From Arthrobacter sp. CJ23 (lineage in GTDB: Bacteria > Actinomycetota > Actinomycetes > Actinomycetales > Micrococcaceae), in contig NZ_CP102950.1 of assembly GCF_024741795.1 (NCBI RefSeq), positions 2,542,001 through 2,606,000 on the forward strand: a stretch of DNA of 64,000 nt, written 5' to 3'. Of the stretch, positions 1-8,403 are shown piece by piece. The position numbers and the translations under genes were made by a program. The notes under the pieces are model-generated. The model did not search any database and had not been told where the DNA came from. It saw nothing but the letters and a program-made list of their open reading frames with translations. Each line of letters starts with the position of its first letter. Position 1 is the first letter of the stretch.

Positions 1-200
1 GGGTTCAGGTGGGCACCCGACTTGGCGGCGACGAAGACACCTGCGAAGACGGCGATACCCCAGCCCCAGTTCACCATCAGGAACCCGCCGCTATTGCCCT
101 TGGTCCCCTTAAGCGCAACGTTAGCCACGACGCCGCAACCCAACAAAGTCAGCATTGCGGTTCCGAATACTTCGGAAAGGAAAACAATTCCAAGAGACAT
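1..200 (-). CDS. glpF: Aquaporin/glycerol uptake facilitator, N-terminal part (cut by window edge)
   Basis: Only the first 66 or so codons are present; the gene runs out of the left edge. The translation starts MSLGIVFLSEVFGTAMLTLL, a hydrophobic first helix typical of the MIP (aquaporin/GlpF) family, and reaches GAHLNP, the start of the first NPA pore motif, exactly at the edge. MIP channels of this kind pass glycerol or water across the inner membrane. The ATG has a GAGGAG ribosome binding site seven bases upstream. It lies 170 bases downstream of glpD on the same strand, which supports a glycerol facilitator rather than a water-specific channel. Whether glpK follows cannot be seen. Confidence 0.85.
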   Translation of the reverse strand, partial: MSLGIVFLSEVFGTAMLTLLGCGVVANVALKGTKGNSGGFLMVNWGWGIAVFAGVFVAAKSGAHLN

Positions 201-257
201 CTTTGACTCCTCATTTTTCTGTTGTCGGCCCCCGCGGGTTTGAGGGGCCGTTCGGGC

Positions 258-275
258 GGCGGTGCTTTCACCGCC
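258..275. promoter_or_regulatory. GC-rich hairpin between glpD and glpF
   Basis: GGCGGTG and CACCGCC form a perfect 7-bp stem around a 4-base loop in the 170-base glpD-glpF spacer. There is no T-tract, so a clean intrinsic terminator is unlikely. A partial attenuator or an mRNA-processing stem that sets the glpF to glpD ratio is possible. No convincing promoter for glpF was seen in the spacer. Confidence 0.35.
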
Positions 276-370
276 GGCCCGGCTGCGGCGCTCCGTCAAC
301 TGAGGGAACACCGCAGCCCTTGTGTCCGGGCCATCGCCGGACGGTCAAGCTCTTGTGACGCAGGCTACCT

Positions 371-2167
371 TCACGCGACGAGACTGTGAACAGTCACACC
401 GTGGAAGCGGCGGAGGACTTCCTGCGCGTGCCGGATCTCGGCCTCGCATGCCGCGGCATCCCAGCCCAAGGGCCCGGCCAGTGCTGCTGCAATCTCATTC
501 AGGAGTTCGCCGGTGACCAGGCCCCGGAAGGCCAGGGAGGTGCGGCGGATGAGGACATCCACGAGGTGTCCGATCTGCTCATGTTCGGCCATGAATTCCA
601 GTTCCCGGACGCTCAGTTCGCGCGTGGACCGCAGTGCGGTGTCGTCTCCGGCGTTCAGGTAGGCAATGACGGTTTCTGCCCGGGTGCCGTAGCGGGTGAG
701 CAGCCCGGCGACACGTGCGGCGTCGAGTCCGGGGCCCATGTGCTTCTTGATCCAGTCCTGCACGCCCTCTTCGCTGGCCGGGAAGCCGGCACCGCCGCCG
801 ATGGCGAGCTTCGCCGTCGAGACCTTCCGGTCCATGCCCAGTTCCTGGAGGACATCATTGCTCAGGTGCTCTGCGAGCGCCCGGAAGGTGGTCCATTTGC
901 CGCCGACCAGGCTGAGCACGACGGCGGCCTTGCCGCCGGGGGCGCCTGCCGCACCGGGCGCGGGGCGTTCGCTGCGTTCGATGCGGTAGTCGCGGGAGAC
1001 GAAGCCTGGCTGGGTGGCATCGTGGCGCGGCAGCGGGCGCACCCCGGAGAAGCTGTAGACGATGTGGCTGCGGTCCACGGCGATGGTGGGGAAAACATGC
1101 CCGACGAGGTCGAAGAAGTAGTCCACCTCCGCCTCCGTGCAAACGGCGTCCTCGGACATGTCGGCGTACACGTCAGTAGTTCCCACCAGGACCCGGTCCC
1201 CCATCGGGTAGATCAGCACGATCCGGCCGTCGGTGTGTTCGAAGAAGATCTCGCGGCCGTTGCAGGCCTCCAGCAGTCCGGGGTGGTCGAGCACGATGTG
1301 CGAGCCCTTGGTACCGCCCATGTAGGCGCTTGCCGCACCCATGGCCTCGTTGGTGAGGTCCACCCAGGCGCCGGTGGTGTTGACGATGACGTCCGCCTGG
1401 AAATCGAACTCGGCTCCGGTGAGCTCATCCCGGAGCCGCACCGTGCCGGCAGCGTCCGCGGCGCCGTCCATGGAGACGAGGGATACATAGTTGCTGGCGC
1501 GGGCGGTGCCGCCCGGCAGCCCGCCGCCGATCCCGGCCTTCTCGCCGTCCTGCAGGACGTCCAGGGTGAGCCGCTCCGGGTTGTGGACGGACGCGTCGAA
1601 GTAGGTGGCGGCGTACTTGATGCCAGGGTGCAGCCTGGGCAGTTCCGCGAGGGCCTTCTCGCGGCCGCGGAACTGGTGGCGGGGCACGCTGCCGCCATCC
1701 CGGGAGAAGAAGTCGTACATGCTCAGGCCGAGCTTGATCAGGAAGGCGCCGCGCTCCTTCGGCTTGCCTTGCTTGTGGGTCAGGAAGCGCATGGGGGCGG
1801 ACAGGATTCCCGAGAACGTGCTGAAGATCGGGATGGTGGTCTGCAGCGGCTTCACGTAGTGGGGGGCGATCCGGAGGAGCCTGTTGCGCTCCACCACGGA
1901 TTCCTGCACGAGGCGGAACTCACCGTTTTCCAGGTAGCGGATGCCGCCGTGGATCATGTGGGACGATGCGCCGCTGGCGCCCTGGCAGTAGTCGCCGCGC
2001 TCCACGAGCGCCACGTCAACACCCTGGAGTGCCAGGTCGCGGAAGGTCCCGACGCCGTTGATGCCGCCCCCGATGATCAGCACCTTTGCGCTGGGCCGTT
2101 CGCGGAGGGCCGCGGCCGATTCGCGCCGCCGTGCGGCCGACGGACCGGAGTTCCTGTTGTGTCCCAA
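371..2167 (-). CDS. glpD: FAD-dependent glycerol-3-phosphate dehydrogenase
   Basis: GlpD oxidises sn-glycerol 3-phosphate to dihydroxyacetone phosphate at the membrane and passes electrons to quinone. The protein has an N-terminal FAD-binding dinucleotide fold (GGGINGVG, about residues 33-40), then the GlpD segments ASGASSHMIHGGIRYLE and ERNRLLRIAPH, and a C-terminal DAO_C domain. I chose the TTG at 2167 (598 aa) because AGGGAG lies five bases upstream of it. An in-frame GTG at 2224 would add 19 residues, but it has no ribosome binding site and would lie at or upstream of the transcript start predicted from the TTGACT-like -35. Divergent from a SorC-type regulator and followed by glpF, it belongs to a glycerol utilisation cluster. 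Confidence 0.93.
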   Translation of the reverse strand: MGHNRNSGPSAARRRESAAALRERPSAKVLIIGGGINGVGTFRDLALQGVDVALVERGDYCQGASGASSHMIHGGIRYLENGEFRLVQESVVERNRLLRIAPHYVKPLQTTIPIFSTFSGILSAPMRFLTHKQGKPKERGAFLIKLGLSMYDFFSRDGGSVPRHQFRGREKALAELPRLHPGIKYAATYFDASVHNPERLTLDVLQDGEKAGIGGGLPGGTARASNYVSLVSMDGAADAAGTVRLRDELTGAEFDFQADVIVNTTGAWVDLTNEAMGAASAYMGGTKGSHIVLDHPGLLEACNGREIFFEHTDGRIVLIYPMGDRVLVGTTDVYADMSEDAVCTEAEVDYFFDLVGHVFPTIAVDRSHIVYSFSGVRPLPRHDATQPGFVSRDYRIERSERPAPGAAGAPGGKAAVVLSLVGGKWTTFRALAEHLSNDVLQELGMDRKVSTAKLAIGGGAGFPASEEGVQDWIKKHMGPGLDAARVAGLLTRYGTRAETVIAYLNAGDDTALRSTRELSVRELEFMAEHEQIGHLVDVLIRRTSLAFRGLVTGELLNEIAAALAGPLGWDAAACEAEIRHAQEVLRRFHGVTVHSLVA

Positions 2168-2224
2168 AACTGCTCCCTTGGGCTTGGTGTTGTGTGTTGC
2201 GCCACTTGCCGCCGCACCTTTCAC

Positions 2225-2291
2225 ATCAATTGTTTGAAAGAGTGGAAAATGGAGTCAAGCTAGTTGCACAAACGTGCAGAACGGAATTGAG
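2225..2291. promoter_or_regulatory. Divergent glpD / regulator control region with palindromic operator candidate
   Basis: The sequence TGCACAAACGTGCA (2265-2278) is a TGCAC/GTGCA inverted repeat with a 4-base spacer. It sits just upstream of a minus-strand TTGACT (2253-2258), 18 bases from a weak -10 (AACAAT, complement of 2229-2234) that would serve glpD. A second inverted repeat, TCAA-TTGT-TTGA, lies at 2226-2237 over that -10. Either palindrome could be the operator of the adjacent SorC-type regulator. No binding data are available; the assignment is inferred from position and symmetry. Confidence 0.5.
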
Positions 2292-3254
2292 ATGCCACGA
2301 TCACGCCACTCGGACGCCCTCCGGGCAGCCCAGATGTACTACCTGCAGGACCTCACCATGGACGCCATCGCCCGCGAACTGAGGACCTCCCGCTCCACGG
2401 TGTCCCGGCTGCTCTCCTCGGCCCGGGACACCGGCTTGGTGCAGATCCAGATCCGCAGTCCCCTCGACACGGCGCCGGAACTTGAGGGGATGATCCGCAG
2501 CCAATACGGCGTGGATGTGCACGTCGTGCCGGTCCTGGACACCCTGAATGAGGCGGAAACACTGGACCGGGTGGCCATGCAGGCGGCCAGGACCATCGGG
2601 CCGCTGGTGGATTCGAACGCCATCATCGGCGTTGCCTGGGGCGCCACGCTCAGCGCCGTCAGCCGGCACCTGACGCGCAAGATCACCCATGACAGCATCG
2701 TGGTCCAGCTCAACGGCGCGGGAAACATGCAGACCACGGGGATCACCTACGCCAGCGACATCATGCGCCGCTTCGGCAGCGCGTACGGTGCACGCGTGGA
2801 ACAGTTCCCGGTGCCCGCGTTCTTCGACCACGCCGCAACCAAGACGGCCATGTGGAATGAGCGCAGCGTGCAGCGCATCCTGGCCCTGCAGTCCCGCATG
2901 AGCATCGCCATCTTCGGCGTCGGCTCCGTGGATTCGGACTATCCGAGCCACGTCTATGCGGGCGGCTACCTGGACGAACGCGACCTCAGCCTGCTGGCGG
3001 CAGACGACGTGGTGGGCGACGTGGCCACCGTCTTCTTCCGCAGCGACGGGTCCTCCGACGGAATCACCCTGAACGAACGCTCCACGGGCCCCAGCCACGA
3101 TCAGCTCAGGCAGGTCCGGCGTCGCATCTGCGTGGTCTCCGGAGCCTCCAAGATCAACGGGCTGCAGGGAGCGCTGGCAGCGGGCCTTGCCACGGACCTG
3201 ATCCTTGACGAGGCCTCCGCACGGCGCCTGGTAAGTTTCGGCGCGCAGTCCTGA
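2292..3254 (+). CDS. SorC/DeoR-type sugar-binding transcriptional regulator
   Basis: A 320-residue regulator with an N-terminal helix-turn-helix (about residues 20-45, DLTMDAIARELRTSRSTVSR) and a large C-terminal sugar-phosphate-sensing domain of the SorC family (effector-loop segments VGVAWGATLSAV, AIFGVGSVDSD, CVVSGASKINGLQGAL). SorC proteins bind operators as oligomers and respond to phosphorylated sugars. A GTG at 2274 could add six residues, but it lies inside the palindrome 2265-2278, so ATG 2292 is preferred; neither has a strong ribosome binding site. Its divergent position next to glpD makes it the likely regulator of glycerol genes. The actual ligand, perhaps glycerol 3-phosphate, is inference. 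Confidence 0.88.
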   Translation: MPRSRHSDALRAAQMYYLQDLTMDAIARELRTSRSTVSRLLSSARDTGLVQIQIRSPLDTAPELEGMIRSQYGVDVHVVPVLDTLNEAETLDRVAMQAARTIGPLVDSNAIIGVAWGATLSAVSRHLTRKITHDSIVVQLNGAGNMQTTGITYASDIMRRFGSAYGARVEQFPVPAFFDHAATKTAMWNERSVQRILALQSRMSIAIFGVGSVDSDYPSHVYAGGYLDERDLSLLAADDVVGDVATVFFRSDGSSDGITLNERSTGPSHDQLRQVRRRICVVSGASKINGLQGALAAGLATDLILDEASARRLVSFGAQS

Positions 3255-3274
3255 AGCATTCGGCCCCGAATGGG

Positions 3275-3280
3275 TAAAGT
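3275..3280 (+). promoter_or_regulatory. -10 element, leaderless promoter of aldo/keto reductase
   Basis: TAAAGT fits TANNNT and ends seven bases before ATG 3288, so transcription would start at or next to the A of the start codon. There is no ribosome binding site and no clear -35. Confidence 0.55.
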
Positions 3281-3287
3281 CGTTGCT

Positions 3288-4172
3288 ATGAAACCCTCGC
3301 CCCGGCTGCCCCTGAACAACGGCGTACACATCGACCAACTGGGATTCGGCCTGTACAAGGTGCCGCCCAACGATGCAGCCGCGCTGGTGGCCACGGCGCT
3401 GGGCGAGGGCTACCGGCATTTCGACACCGCCGCCATGTACGGCAACGAGACCGGAGTCGGCCGCGGCATCGGCGGTGCCATTGGCACCGCCATGGCCTCG
3501 GACGGCGGCGGAACGGGCGGCTCGGGGGAAGGCGTGCATTCCCTGGAACGCCAGGACATCTTCGTCACCACCAAGGTCTGGAATGATGACCACGGCTACG
3601 ATTCCACACTACGCGCCTTTGACTCCTCCATGGCCAATCTGGGGCTGGACTACGTGGACCTCTACCTCATCCACTGGCCCTGCGCCGGCCGGGGCCTGTT
3701 CCTGGAAACGTACCGTGCCATGGAAACGCTTTACCGCGAAGGCCGCGTCCGGGCCATCGGCGTCTCGAATTTCCAGCCCGGCCACCTCGAACAGCTCATG
3801 CACAAGGCCGAGGTGGTTCCCGCGGTCAACCAGATCGAGCTCCACCCCTGGCTCCAGCAGAGCGCACTGCGCACCCTCCACGAGCAGCTGGGCATCCGCA
3901 CGGAGGCCTGGAGCCCGCTTGGCCGGGGGCACGTACTGGCGGATCCGGCCATCGGCGCACTCGCGGAAAAGCACGGCCGCACTCCGGCGCAGATCATCAT
4001 CCGCTGGCACCTCCAGGTGGGGAATGTGGTGATTCCGAAGGCCAGTTCGGCCGGGCGCATCAAGGAAAACTTCGACGTTTTCGACTTCGAGTTGGACACC
4101 GCGGACATGGACGGCATCGCGGGACTGGAACGGCACCACCGCACAGGCTCGCACCCGGACAATGTGAACTAG
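3288..4172 (+). CDS. Aldo/keto reductase (AKR family)
   Basis: A soluble NADPH-dependent carbonyl reductase of 294 residues. The catalytic tetrad is visible: Asp46 (FDTA), Tyr51 (MYGNE), Lys96 (TTKVW) and His129 (IHWP). IGVSNFQPGHLEQL, NQIELHPW and the NADP-binding VIPKASS segment follow, resembling 2,5-diketo-D-gluconate reductases and YtbE-like enzymes. A glycine- and alanine-rich insertion of about 22 residues (near residues 60-82) separates beta-strand 2 from the RQDIFVTTK strand. An ATG at 3270 would add six residues, but the TAAAGT element favours 3288. The substrate cannot be named. It ends 26 bases before the alpha/beta hydrolase. Confidence 0.9.
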   Translation: MKPSPRLPLNNGVHIDQLGFGLYKVPPNDAAALVATALGEGYRHFDTAAMYGNETGVGRGIGGAIGTAMASDGGGTGGSGEGVHSLERQDIFVTTKVWNDDHGYDSTLRAFDSSMANLGLDYVDLYLIHWPCAGRGLFLETYRAMETLYREGRVRAIGVSNFQPGHLEQLMHKAEVVPAVNQIELHPWLQQSALRTLHEQLGIRTEAWSPLGRGHVLADPAIGALAEKHGRTPAQIIIRWHLQVGNVVIPKASSAGRIKENFDVFDFELDTADMDGIAGLERHHRTGSHPDNVN

Positions 4173-4196
4173 GATCCGGGTGAACTAGGATCCTTC
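4165..4196 (+). repeat. Tandem 16-bp duplication carrying a TAGGAT -10 element
   Basis: TGAACTAGGATCC occurs twice, at 4165-4177 and 4181-4193, with a 16-base period. The first copy contains the TAG stop of the aldo/keto reductase. The second carries TAGGAT (4186-4191), which ends seven bases before ATG 4199 and fits a leaderless -10 element. The first TAGGAT (4170-4175) could be a second start point 16 bases upstream. Confidence 0.6.
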
Positions 4197-4198
4197 GA

Positions 4199-5146
4199 AT
4201 GGAACACGTGGACACCACACACTCCCCCGAGCCCGCCCAAGCCCCGGCCAAGGGGTTCTTCAGCAGCTCCCTGCCGGGGCGCACCCGTGCCTCGGATGTG
4301 GATCTCGACGGCAGCAACGTTGCCTACTGGAGCTACGAACCGGTGAACCCCACGGCGCGGACCCGCACCATCCTGGTCATCCACGGCTTCCGCGGCGACC
4401 ACCACGGCCTGCTGCGGGTGGTGGACCAGCTGCCGGAAATGCGCATCATCATGCCGGACCTGCCCGCCTTCGGCAGCTCCGAGCCGTTCCTCCGGGACGA
4501 GCACACCGTGGAACGCTACGGCACGTTCATCAGCTCTTTCATGGCCGCCCTCGGGCTGGGTCCGGACACCGTCCTGCTGGGCCACTCCTTCGGTTCGATC
4601 ATCGCGGCCCACTTCACGGCTACCCATCCCGGGGCCGTCCATCCGCTGATCCTGGTCAACCCGATCGCCGCACCGGCTCTGGAGGGCCCCAAGGGCCTCA
4701 TGACCAAGCTGGCGGTCCTGTACTACCAGGTGTCCGCGAAGCTTCCCCGCCGCCTCGGGCTGGCGGTGCTGCGCAACCGTGCCATTGTGCGCGCCATGAG
4801 CGTCACCATGGCCAAGACCCGGGACAAGCAGCTGCGGGCCTTCGTTCATGGGCAGCACGACGCTTACTTCAGTGCCTTCGCCGACCGCAAGAGCCTGCTG
4901 GAGTCATTCCGCGCCTCCGTCTCTTCCAACGTGGCCGAGGTCGCGGAGCAGCTCACGCTCCCCGTGCTGTTGATCGCCGGCGAAAAGGACGAGATCGCGA
5001 TGCTCCCGGACCAGCACAAGCTGCTGGACCGCCTTCCGGACGGCACGCTGGAAGTCATCCCCGGCGTCGGGCATCTGATCCACTACGAGACGCCGGCCCC
5101 GGCCGCAGCCGCCATCCGCACTTTCCTGGAGGAACACCCCGCGTGA
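4199..5146 (+). CDS. Alpha/beta-fold hydrolase
   Basis: A 315-residue alpha/beta hydrolase without a signal peptide, so probably cytoplasmic. The oxyanion-hole HGFRGD segment, the nucleophile elbow GHSFGS, the acid in GEKDEIAML and the histidine in GVGHLIHYE give a complete Ser-Asp-His triad. A cap region of about 90 residues follows the nucleophile strand. It resembles esterase, lipase and C-C hydrolase members; the substrate is unknown. The ATG has no ribosome binding site and is placed by TAGGAT seven bases upstream. It overlaps the next glycosyltransferase by four bases (GTGA), so the two are probably co-translated. Confidence 0.88.
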   Translation: MEHVDTTHSPEPAQAPAKGFFSSSLPGRTRASDVDLDGSNVAYWSYEPVNPTARTRTILVIHGFRGDHHGLLRVVDQLPEMRIIMPDLPAFGSSEPFLRDEHTVERYGTFISSFMAALGLGPDTVLLGHSFGSIIAAHFTATHPGAVHPLILVNPIAAPALEGPKGLMTKLAVLYYQVSAKLPRRLGLAVLRNRAIVRAMSVTMAKTRDKQLRAFVHGQHDAYFSAFADRKSLLESFRASVSSNVAEVAEQLTLPVLLIAGEKDEIAMLPDQHKLLDRLPDGTLEVIPGVGHLIHYETPAPAAAAIRTFLEEHPA

Positions 5147-6234
5147 AAATTGTCATCGACGCCCGCTTCACCCGGACGGACCACCACGATGGCATCAGCC
5201 GTTACGGCTCCAGCCTCATTGCGGCAACTTCGAGGATTGCCGACGTCACCATGCTCATCAGCGACGAACGCCAGCTGGCCCTGCTGCCCGACGTCCCGTA
5301 CGTCATGGTCAACAGCCCGCTGTCCCCGCTGGAGCTCTTCGTGGCGCGGAAGGTCAACCCGCTCGGCGCAGACGTGGTGGTGTCCCCGATGCAGACCATG
5401 GGCACGTGGGGACGCAATTACGGCCTCATCCTGACCCTGCACGACCTCATCTACTACGAACACCCCGCCCCGCCAGGTTTCCTCCCCGCCCCCATACGGC
5501 TGCTGTGGCGCCTGTACCACAAGGCGTTCTGGCCGCAGCGACTGCTGCTGAACCGCGCCGACGTGGTGGCCACGATCAGCCGGACCACCGAATCCCTGAT
5601 TGCCAAATACCGGCTGACGCGCCGCCCGGTGCGGATCGTCGGCAACGCCCCGCAGCCGGCCCAGCAGCCCCGCGACCCCGCCGCAGGGGCCGAAAAATCG
5701 CTGCTCTACATGGGATCGTTCATGCCGTACAAGAACGTGGAAACCATGATCCGCGGCATGGCCTCGCTGCCGGACTTCACGCTGCACCTGCTCAGCCGCA
5801 TCACGCCGGAACGGCGCGCCGAGCTCGAACCCATGGTGCCGCACGGTGCCAAGGTGCAGTTCCACAACGGCGTGACCGACGCCGAGTACGCTGAGCTGCT
5901 GCTCCGCTCCACGGCACTGATCAGCCTGTCCCGGGCCGAAGGCTACGGGCTCCCGCTCGTGGAGGCCATGTCCCTGGGCACCCCGGTGATTGCCAGCGAC
6001 ATCCCCATCTTCCGGGAAGTCGGCGCCGACGCCGTCAGCTACGTGGATCCGGAGTCGCCCGCAGCCTTCAGCGCCGCCGTCCAGGAGCTGGGCAACGAGG
6101 AACTGTGGCAGGCCCGCTCGCGGCGATCGGTGGAACGCGCCGCGGACTTCAACTGGGACGAATCGGCCCGGCAGCTGCTGGCGGCGGCCGAGGAAATCGT
6201 GGCGCTGCGCAGCCGTGGCGGCTCGCGCCGCTAG
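5143..6234 (+). CDS. GT4-family glycosyltransferase
   Basis: A 363-residue retaining glycosyltransferase with a GT-B fold. The N-terminal half contains the acceptor-side helices (HDGISRYGSS, LHDLIYYEHP). The C-terminal Rossmann half carries YMGSFMPYKNVETMI and EGYGLPLVEAMSLGTPVIAS, the EX7E-type nucleotide-sugar binding motif of family GT4. No transmembrane segment is seen, so it is peripheral or cytoplasmic. The GTG start overlaps the hydrolase stop by four bases. Donor and acceptor are unknown; a role in cell-surface polysaccharide or glycolipid synthesis is a guess. It converges on priA with 15 bases between the stops. Confidence 0.9.
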   Translation: MKIVIDARFTRTDHHDGISRYGSSLIAATSRIADVTMLISDERQLALLPDVPYVMVNSPLSPLELFVARKVNPLGADVVVSPMQTMGTWGRNYGLILTLHDLIYYEHPAPPGFLPAPIRLLWRLYHKAFWPQRLLLNRADVVATISRTTESLIAKYRLTRRPVRIVGNAPQPAQQPRDPAAGAEKSLLYMGSFMPYKNVETMIRGMASLPDFTLHLLSRITPERRAELEPMVPHGAKVQFHNGVTDAEYAELLLRSTALISLSRAEGYGLPLVEAMSLGTPVIASDIPIFREVGADAVSYVDPESPAAFSAAVQELGNEELWQARSRRSVERAADFNWDESARQLLAAAEEIVALRSRGGSRR

Positions 6235-6249
6235 GCCGTAAGCAGAGGA

Positions 6250-8361
6250 TCAGAGGACGTCGACGCCGTCGAGCCGCAACTGCACGGGACCGGACGTCCG
6301 CTTGGCGGCGTTTGCCGCCCTGACCGCACGCATGGCCCGGGTGGCCGCGGCGGCCCCGGCATACGGAATGAAGAACAGCGTGCGGACCTCGGCGTCGTCG
6401 GCCGGGGTCGCGGCGGTGCCGGCGGCCGGGCCGGGTGCCGTGGCCGGCGCCGAGTACATCAGCACCGGGGCCGGCCCTGCAGTACGCAACGTGACGGTGG
6501 CGGCCAGTGCTTCCGTGAAGTGCCCGACGTCGGCGGGGCTGCCCGTCACGGAGGCCACCCGCACGGCCGGCGGAAGCTGCAGTTCCCTGCGCAGTGCCAG
6601 CTCACGCGAGGCGTAGCCTGGGGCGTCCCAACGCAGCAGGGCGCCGGTGGCGGTGGTGTCGTCCGCCGTGATGACCACCAGGCCTCCCTCGGCGGAAGGA
6701 CGGACCAGCGAGGCGGCATTGAACCAGCGACGGACCGTGTCTTCTCCGGCCCTGAGGTTTTCGCGCCGCAGCAGCGAGTTCCCGTCCAACAGCAGGGCGG
6801 CAGCGTAGCCGTTCGGCGCGACAGGCTCGGCACCGACCGTTGCGACCACCAGGGCCGGGGCGTCGGGCACGGTCGCCTTGACGTGGTCCCCTGAGGACGT
6901 GACCACGGCCTTGCCCGGAAACGCCCTTCCGAGCTCCTCGGCGGTGCGCAGCACGCCTGCGGCACCGCGGCGCAGGCGGACGCTGTTGCAGTGGCTGCAG
7001 CGCCATTGCGGGGCGGGCGTGGAGCACCAGCGGCATTGCGGCACGGCGGAGGATCCGGCCGGACCGGAGATGGCCAGGGGGCCGGTGCAGGAGTTGCAGC
7101 GGGCCGGCTCCCGGCACGTTTCACAGACCAGCGAGGGCGCGTAGCCGGAGCGGGCCACTTGGACCAGCACGGGCCCGCGTTCCAGGCCCTGCTGGGCAGC
7201 CTTCCATGCCGCGCCCGGAAGACGGGCAATCCGGGCGAGCGGATCGCGTTCCTGTTCGAAGCTGTCCGCGGTGTTGAGTACCCGGGGAACGGTGGAACGG
7301 AGCACGGTGCGGGGTGCCTCGATGGGTGCGGCCCAGCCGCTTTCGACGAGCCGCTGCAGTTCGGTGCTCCGGCTGTGGGCGGCCATGAGGCAGGCGGCAT
7401 CGCCCTGCCCGGCACGGAGCAACAGGACCTCGCGGGCGTGGGCGTAGGGTGCCCGCTGTTCGATGTGGAGGTCATCGCCGTCGTCCCAGCAGACCACCAG
7501 GCCGAGGTCCTGCACGGGCGCGTAGGCGGCGGACCTGGTGCCGATGGCCACCTTTGCCTCGCCGCTGAGCAGGCGGAGGTAGCTGCGGTAGCGCGGCGTC
7601 TGGCCGTCGTCGGCGCTCAGGCGCGCGACGTCGCCCGCCGGAAGTGCGGCCTGGAGTGCCGCTTCCACCTGATCGAGGTCCCGGTAGTCGGGCACCACCA
7701 CGACGGCGCCGCGCCCGGACGAACGGACGGCCGCCACGGCGGAGGCCACGAGCGCCGGCCACGCGGCGGGCCCGAACCCCTGCAGTGCGGTCATGACGGC
7801 CTTGGGCGAGCCGCCGGCGGCAAGGTGCTGCAGGAACGCGGCCCCGTTGCCGTACATGGCCCAGGCTGAGGCATCCGGGACGTGGGGCACAGGACCCGGC
7901 TCCGAGGCTTCGGCAGCCGGCTCCCCCGCCAGGAGTTCCTTCTCCACCTTGGCAACGCGCGGCGGGATGGCGCTGCGCAGGACGTCACTGAGTGTCCCCG
8001 CGTAGCGGGCTGCCACCGCACCCGCGAGGGCGGCCAGTTCCGGCGTGAGGACCTGCACGGGGGAAACGACCTTGTGCAGCGGCGTGAGGGGGTGGCCGGC
8101 GTCGGAGGATCCACGGCGTTCGAGAATGTAGCCGTTGAGTTCCTGGCCGTTGAACTTCACCTTGACGCGGACGCCCGCTGCCGCTGCCGCATCAAGTTCG
8201 GCCGGGACGCTGTAATCGAAGGGCCTGTCCAGGTGCGGCAAAGGGGATTCCAGCAGCACGCGGGCCACAGGGTCACGGGTGGCCAAGGGCGGCCCGGACG
8301 CGGGCCGCTGCGGCTCGGGGAAACCCAGAAGGAGGGAGGGCTGCAGGATTGGCTCTGCCAT
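6250..8361 (-). CDS. priA: Primosomal protein N' (PriA), actinobacterial form without recognisable helicase motifs
   Basis: A 703-residue protein that aligns over the PriA layout: an N-terminal 3'-DNA-binding domain (RVLLESPLPHLDRPFDYSVP, here split in two by position), a helicase-like core and an intact zinc-binding insert with eight cysteines at about 413, 416, 422, 425, 443, 446, 455 and 458. The usual Walker A (GVTGSGKT) and DEEH box are not recognisable; WDDGDDLHIEQ occupies the DEEH place. In E. coli PriA restarts stalled forks and remodels SSB-bound DNA. This form may keep DNA binding and protein contacts without ATP-driven unwinding (inference from the missing motifs, which is usual in actinobacteria). 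The ATG has GGAGGTG seven bases upstream. Genes order metK-priA as in mycobacteria, though closer. Confidence 0.88.
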   Translation of the reverse strand: MAEPILQPSLLLGFPEPQRPASGPPLATRDPVARVLLESPLPHLDRPFDYSVPAELDAAAAAGVRVKVKFNGQELNGYILERRGSSDAGHPLTPLHKVVSPVQVLTPELAALAGAVAARYAGTLSDVLRSAIPPRVAKVEKELLAGEPAAEASEPGPVPHVPDASAWAMYGNGAAFLQHLAAGGSPKAVMTALQGFGPAAWPALVASAVAAVRSSGRGAVVVVPDYRDLDQVEAALQAALPAGDVARLSADDGQTPRYRSYLRLLSGEAKVAIGTRSAAYAPVQDLGLVVCWDDGDDLHIEQRAPYAHAREVLLLRAGQGDAACLMAAHSRSTELQRLVESGWAAPIEAPRTVLRSTVPRVLNTADSFEQERDPLARIARLPGAAWKAAQQGLERGPVLVQVARSGYAPSLVCETCREPARCNSCTGPLAISGPAGSSAVPQCRWCSTPAPQWRCSHCNSVRLRRGAAGVLRTAEELGRAFPGKAVVTSSGDHVKATVPDAPALVVATVGAEPVAPNGYAAALLLDGNSLLRRENLRAGEDTVRRWFNAASLVRPSAEGGLVVITADDTTATGALLRWDAPGYASRELALRRELQLPPAVRVASVTGSPADVGHFTEALAATVTLRTAGPAPVLMYSAPATAPGPAAGTAATPADDAEVRTLFFIPYAGAAAATRAMRAVRAANAAKRTSGPVQLRLDGVDVL

Positions 8362-8403
8362 GGATTCACCTCCCCGGGTTGTCAGTCATGGGACGGGCTG
8401 TGC

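Noticed and set aside
386..2263. A 625-codon open frame on the plus strand opposite glpD
   Set aside because: It is the antisense frame of a clear GlpD gene; the translation is rich in Gly, Ala, Val and His without family motifs, a usual by-product of high-GC codon bias.
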